Of a stretch of 64,000 bases of DNA, positions 59,708-64,000 are shown piece after piece. The position numbers and the translations under genes are program-made. The DNA comes from Oehlia diaphana (Eukaryota; Glomeromycota; Glomeromycetes; Glomerales; Glomeraceae). The notes beneath the pieces are model-generated. The model was not told where the DNA came from and searched no databases. It worked only from the letters and a program-made list of their open reading frames with translations. Location: positions 12,338 through 76,337 of the forward strand of contig QZLH01000448.1 in NCBI GenBank assembly GCA_003833135.1, written 5' to 3'. The stretch's first letter is position 1. Each line of letters begins with the position of its first letter.

Positions 59708-60661
59708 TCACAAGCAAACACATTTGCTTCTTTTATCCTTATTTTCTCTCTCCTTATTAGAATCCTTGCGACTTTTTATTTTCCTCATTAATTCATTGTA
59801 TACTTCATCAACATTCTTTCGTGTTTTTGCAGAAGTTTCATAATAATCGCAACCCCATTCACGAGCTCTATTTTTAGCTTCCTCTTCCGGAACCTTCCGA
59901 ATTTTGGCTAAATCGGCTTTATTACCGACAAGAATAAAGGGTATCTAGAAATGTTTATAAAAATTAGTTCTTTCCAGGAAAAAAGGCAATTCAAAATACA
60001 TAAGCAATCATAATATGATATATAAAAAAATTACTTATAATTAAAAAAAAATAAAATAAAAAGTTTAAATAAAATGGGTCGAATTTCATACATTATTATT
60101 ACTTACGCTATCATCATCAAGTACTCGTGAAATTTGATCTCTGAAATCTTGCGTATGTACAAATGATTCATACTCGCAAATGGAAAAAACACATAAAAAG
60201 CCTTCGCCAGACCGATAATAATTATCCCGAATCTTTCATTATAAAATAAAAAATCGTCAAGGAAATATAATTATAAATTAATTTCAATAATATAAGATTG
60301 AATTTAAAAAATTGATGTGATTATTATTCATTCCTATCATAATCGAAATAATAATAAAATGTCTCGTCTAAATGACTAAACTTGAATTTCAAAATTTTTT
60401 TTTACATTTTATAAATCCCTATAATGCTAAAAAGGATACGGCAGCATATTCTTCCTGTCCAGCAGTGTCTAGAATGTCAATCTGACATTCTTGTCCATCT
60501 AACGTTACTTTCTTACGATATGAGTCTGCTTTTGTTGGGTCATATTCTTCAACAAAGTCGCCATACATATATTGCAAAGTCAAAGCAGATTTGCCTACAC
60601 CACCCGAACCGACCATGATGACTTTATGAAGTGGAAGATCTTGTTTTCCTTTTTTAGCCAT
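59708..60661 (-). CDS. Ral-type small GTPase
   Basis: Ras-superfamily switch; animal RalA/B recruit the exocyst and related effectors. Three exons (60440-60661, 60107-60232, 59708-59944) all in phase 0, giving 194 residues. G1 is [12 protein letters not shown]; the switch I/effector region [15 protein letters not shown] is nearly identical to Ral; G3 is [13 protein letters not shown] followed by [19 protein letters not shown]4 is VGNKADL; G5 is [19 protein letters not shown]. The C-terminus is polybasic and ends KCVCL, a CAAX box whose final Leu predicts geranylgeranylation. The TKADSY effector string separates Ral from Ras and Rap, which have TIEDSY-type loops. The first intron is long for this genome (207 bases). 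Confidence 0.93.
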
Positions 60662-62830
60662 TATAAATTAAAGAAATCGCAAGAAGCTAAAAAAAGTGGA
60701 AGGAAGAAAATTACTTTTAAATGGCCGTGTGAAAGTGTTATATGGAAAAAGATAAAGAGAAGGGGAAATTTTAACTTAGAGGCAAAAGGAGTTACGGTCG
60801 GAGTAAAAGGTTAATAACGTCGAAAAAAAAGGGAAAAGAGGAAAAAAATTAAATAACCCCAATATATCCGTTTTTATGCGAGTGACAACGAACTAGTTTG
60901 GATAGGAACAACAAAAAGCTATTTTTAAAAAAAAGGAGGGAGAAAGGTTAGTTGCAGAATAATGAAGAAAAGGCTTATACAAGGTAGCTCATACAGATAA
61001 TAGGCATAAACGAAAATGCAACTCTTTGTGGTTGATACAAAAAGAATATTAAGATCACAAATTGGTCAAGGGTGGGTCCGATTGGGAACTGATGTAATTT
61101 GTGTAGTTCAAGCATAAATTTGAAATGTGGGGGAACAACCTTTCAATATTTGAGCTTATCACTAGTTTGGAAAAAAAAAGCATAAATGCAACTTGGCGAA
61201 TTGGCGAATTGGCGTACAAAATTTCCTGCTTCTTTGGGTAAGACTCATAGCTCAATTCATTATTTTTAATGATAAGAAAATTTTGTAAGAAAAGTACAAA
61301 TCGTGTTTGTTTTGATTATGTTGCGCCCGCAGCCCGCGTGGGCACACAAAGAACTTTAAAAACTCGGCATTTTTTAACAAAAACGTACTACATATATTGT
61401 GTAATTTGTGGTCACTGCAATATATTTAGCATCACATGATTTATAGAATTAATCTAATATCTTGTTTTTTAAATGCAAGCAAAAAAAAATGATAAATACT
61501 TTATAAATAATATATTATTATATTATTAAATCTAATTTTATATTCATATAAATAAGAAATTCAACTGAAATCATACAAGACATTAGAAAAAAAGTAACTG
61601 TTAAGATCATTATAGATAAGATTAAACTATGTAATTATTAAGTAAAAATTTGCATTATATAAAATATATCAAATTCTGGTTATACTAAAATTAACTTCTT
61701 TGATCCAATGAGTTATACATAATAAATATGCTTTTGATTATATATATATAAACATATTTCAATATGTTTAGTTAGCTTTTTCTTTGCCAATAATCTAAGA
61801 TTTTAAATATAATAAATATAAACAATAATACAATATACAAATACTTTGAGCAAATAGCTACAAATTGAAATATTTGAAAGTTCTTAAATAAATATAAAAA
61901 AAAACATTTTAAAATAAAAAATTAAAGTTCATTACTTTTCTTTAAAATATCATTAAACAGAAAAATTAAATACAAGATATGGTAAGGCTTAATTAGGATT
62001 CTGTTTACTTAAAAGACAGGTCATTTTTAGGCTTAAAATAAAAATCAAATAAAAAATTCCTATTATAAAAAAAAATATTTTATATTATTATAATTTTTTT
62101 CTTTTTAACTAATTAATCAATAGAATTTAAGAAAAAAATAAAGTAAAAATTATTAATAAAAGGCCAATTTTTTATGGTAATCTAACCTTTATTATAAATA
62201 AGCAGAATTTATTTAACTTTTATTAAATTGGTATAAAAAGGCAAATATAATAGTTTTAGTATAAAGTAATATAATAAAGAATTTGTAAATTTCTATTATT
62301 CAAATTTATAAAACAAGTTACAAAGTCAATATGATATACAAAACAAACTGCAAATTTTTTTATATAAATCTATAAGATAACTTAATACTAATATTAAGTT
62401 TATAAAATAATTGATAGATTTTTATTATTAGATATTATTGATTTTTTATATTCTTTCCTCTTAAAAAATCTAATTATAAAAAATAAAAAAAATAAAAAAA
62501 AAGAAGAAGTAAATTTAAAGAAATTGGTAGGTTTTTAATTCTCTTTTATCAACTAAAATTTTAGTAATATTATTAATGAAACTAATAATAATAAAACTTT
62601 TGATATTTATCTATCAAAAAAATTTTAAAAAAAAATAAAATCAGAAAAATAAATAAAATAATAAAAAGTAGATTCTTAAATTATAATTGTTTTATAATTT
62701 TTTAGTTTCTATTAACTTTTTTTTCTTTACAATACTTAACACAATATGAAAGTGGGATTTAAGAACCAAAGGTCTGGTCTTTACTGAAATATTATGTGTA
62801 TGGATCACAAAATATTAAAATAATATTAAT
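60662..62830. other. gene-free AT-rich region downstream window
   Basis: No exon recognised on either strand. The first 300 bases hold the Ral promoter and leader. A short tandem run of TTGGCGAA units lies at about 61194-61215, and a small GC-rich inverted patch (GCGCCCGCAGCCCGCGTGGGC) at about 61323-61343. From 61440 onward the sequence is extremely AT-rich and featureless. Confidence 0.55.
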
Positions 62831-64000
62831 TTTTCTTATTATATTAGAAGAGCTTCTATCAGTTCTAGAATCTTAATTTTGATATTATATTTCTTAATTC
62901 TGTGTGAGTTCTTCAACTTCAGAAAACATATTGATTTTTATTAATATATTAGAAAAGCTTTTAATAGCTTTAGAATCTTAATTTCCATATCAACTTTTTA
63001 GTTATATTTATTAAATCTAATAAAAATTATTATATCAGGAATTGATTCTACGCGTGTTAGCTCTTTAAATAGCATATTAACTACTTAAGTCTAATGAATT
63101 TAAATCTAACCGTCCTTATTACCACATAAATAAATCAAACAATTTTCTTAAGTCTAATGAAAAATAATAAAATAAGTCTAACAGTTCTTATTACCCCATA
63201 AATAAGTTTAATGAAAAATCATGTGACTTTTTAAATCTAACAAACTTTTCTATATACAAGAATGCCTTCTGTACAAGCTAGCTCATTAAATAGCATAATT
63301 GTTAAATAAATCTAACGGGAATTTTATTTCAACTTTTCTTAATTAAAAATGGATTCAATGCAGGCTAGCTTATTATTAAATAGCATATTTTATATAAAAG
63401 TCTAACGAAATATCATCCTGTAAAAATCCAGAAGAAATCTGCAGAATTATTCCAATTTTTCTTTAGTCAAGAACAGGTTCTGCACAGGATAGCTTAGTAA
63501 ATATCATAATAATTAAATAAATCTAATGAAAATAACTCTAATATTTTACTGATAAATCTGCAGAATTGTCCTAACTTTTCTTTAGTCAAGAATAGGTTTA
63601 GCACAAGCTAGCTCATCAAATAGTATAATAATTTAACGAAAAATTTAAGTTTAACTATTCCACCCTGCTGGGAATTTTATAAATCTAACAAGAAATATAT
63701 ATCAGAAATTGGCTTTGCATTGGCTAACTCAATTCCGCCCTGCTGGAAAATTTATTAAATCTAACAAAAAAATAAATATCTTTCTATAAAATCCATGGAA
63801 TTGTCCCAACTTTTCCTTAGTCAATAACAGGTTCAGCATAAGCTAGCTCATCAAAATAGCATATTAATCATAAAACTTTAATAAAAAAATATGCTTTGCG
63901 CCTCCAGCTAAAAAGCAAGTCTAACGAAAATTTAGTAAATACCCATTGGATATTACGCCTAAAATTCTGGCTAAAATTAAGATAAAGTGCTAGCCAAAAT
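62830..64000. repeat. degenerate tandem array, unit about 118 bases, running off the window
   Basis: A recurring core resembling GCTAGCTCATNAAATAGCAT appears at about 63057, 63277, 63364, 63489, 63607, 63722 and 63841, spaced mostly 115-125 bases (one double interval of 220, one short of 87). Each unit also carries AACTTTTCTTTAGTCAAGAA and a TCTAACGAAAA-like segment. A related pair (ATTAGAAGAGCTTCTATCAG and ATTAGAAAAGCTTTTAATAG) lies upstream at 62842 and 62947. No coding potential. The array continues past the right edge. Confidence 0.75.

Noticed and set aside
63040..63900. CRISPR-like or protein-repeat array
   Set aside because: Units are degenerate throughout with no fixed repeat plus unique spacer pattern, no open frame, and the genome is eukaryotic.

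Overview
The window is AT-rich nuclear DNA from a fungus that is not a member of the Dikarya. Short GT-AG introns, mostly about 50-120 bases, break nearly every gene, and genes sit close together on both strands. Fungal hallmarks are an AUR1-type inositol phosphorylceramide synthase, the VTC1 polyphosphate subunit, a GT4 trehalose phosphorylase, a CreB-type ubiquitin protease and a Nic1-type nickel carrier. Alongside these are genes usually thought of as animal-like and mostly missing from ascomycetes and basidiomycetes: propionyl-CoA carboxylase alpha, a Ral GTPase, a MYSM1-type JAMM deubiquitinase, an ALFY/WDFY3-like BEACH-FYVE giant, a SARAF homologue and a PEHE-domain protein. This mix, with the base composition, suggests an early-diverging Mucoromycota genome. 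Glomeromycotina (Rhizophagus-like) is my best guess, made without a database search.

Layout. 1-1238: AT-rich, no gene. 1239-3845 (-): ICP55 peptidase, divergent from 4199-5545 (+), a polyol dehydrogenase. 5658-6751 (+): METTL2/6-type tRNA m3C methyltransferase, whose stop lies 4 bases from that of the convergent RSA3 gene (6756-7685, -). 7910-9394 (-): ARMT1 damage-control phosphatase. 10142-11368 (+): AUR1. 11495-25384 (-): the giant ALFY-like gene, about 14 kb with dozens of introns. 26058-28886 (+): MYSM1-like. 28970-30201 (-): RNF5/RMA1-like E3. 30407-31377 (+): METTL23-like. 31630-33182 (-): PEHE protein. 34261-36826 (-): trehalose phosphorylase. 37289-38573 (-): metaxin/SAM-type protein. 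39176-39782 (+): VTC1. 40187-42242 (-): JJJ1/DNAJC21. 42613-45466 (+): CreB/USP12-46. 46052-47680 (-): SARAF. 47894-48247 (+): CDC26. 48334-51231 (-): PCCA. 51610-52316: a Tc1/mariner-type terminal-inverted-repeat element with no transposase. 52810-53082 (-): small unrecognised gene. 53805-56240 (+): CCT1/TCP-1 alpha. 56466-57674 (-): nickel/cobalt carrier. 59708-60661 (-): Ral GTPase. 60662-64000: gene-free, very AT-rich, ending in a degenerate tandem array of about 118 bases per unit that runs off the window.

These are housekeeping and signalling genes with no operon-like organisation. Themes that recur are 60S ribosome assembly (RSA3, JJJ1), ubiquitin (MYSM1, RNF5, CreB, CDC26), mitochondrial import and processing (ICP55, metaxin, PCCA) and storage chemistry (trehalose phosphorylase, polyphosphate VTC1). 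I see no dedicated new defence or mobile system. The most informative novelties are gene-structure oddities (a 14-nt microexon next to an intron that splits the catalytic Cys codon of the USP, and a GC-AG intron), the pre-Dikarya gene repertoire, two non-autonomous inverted-repeat elements and the terminal satellite-like array.
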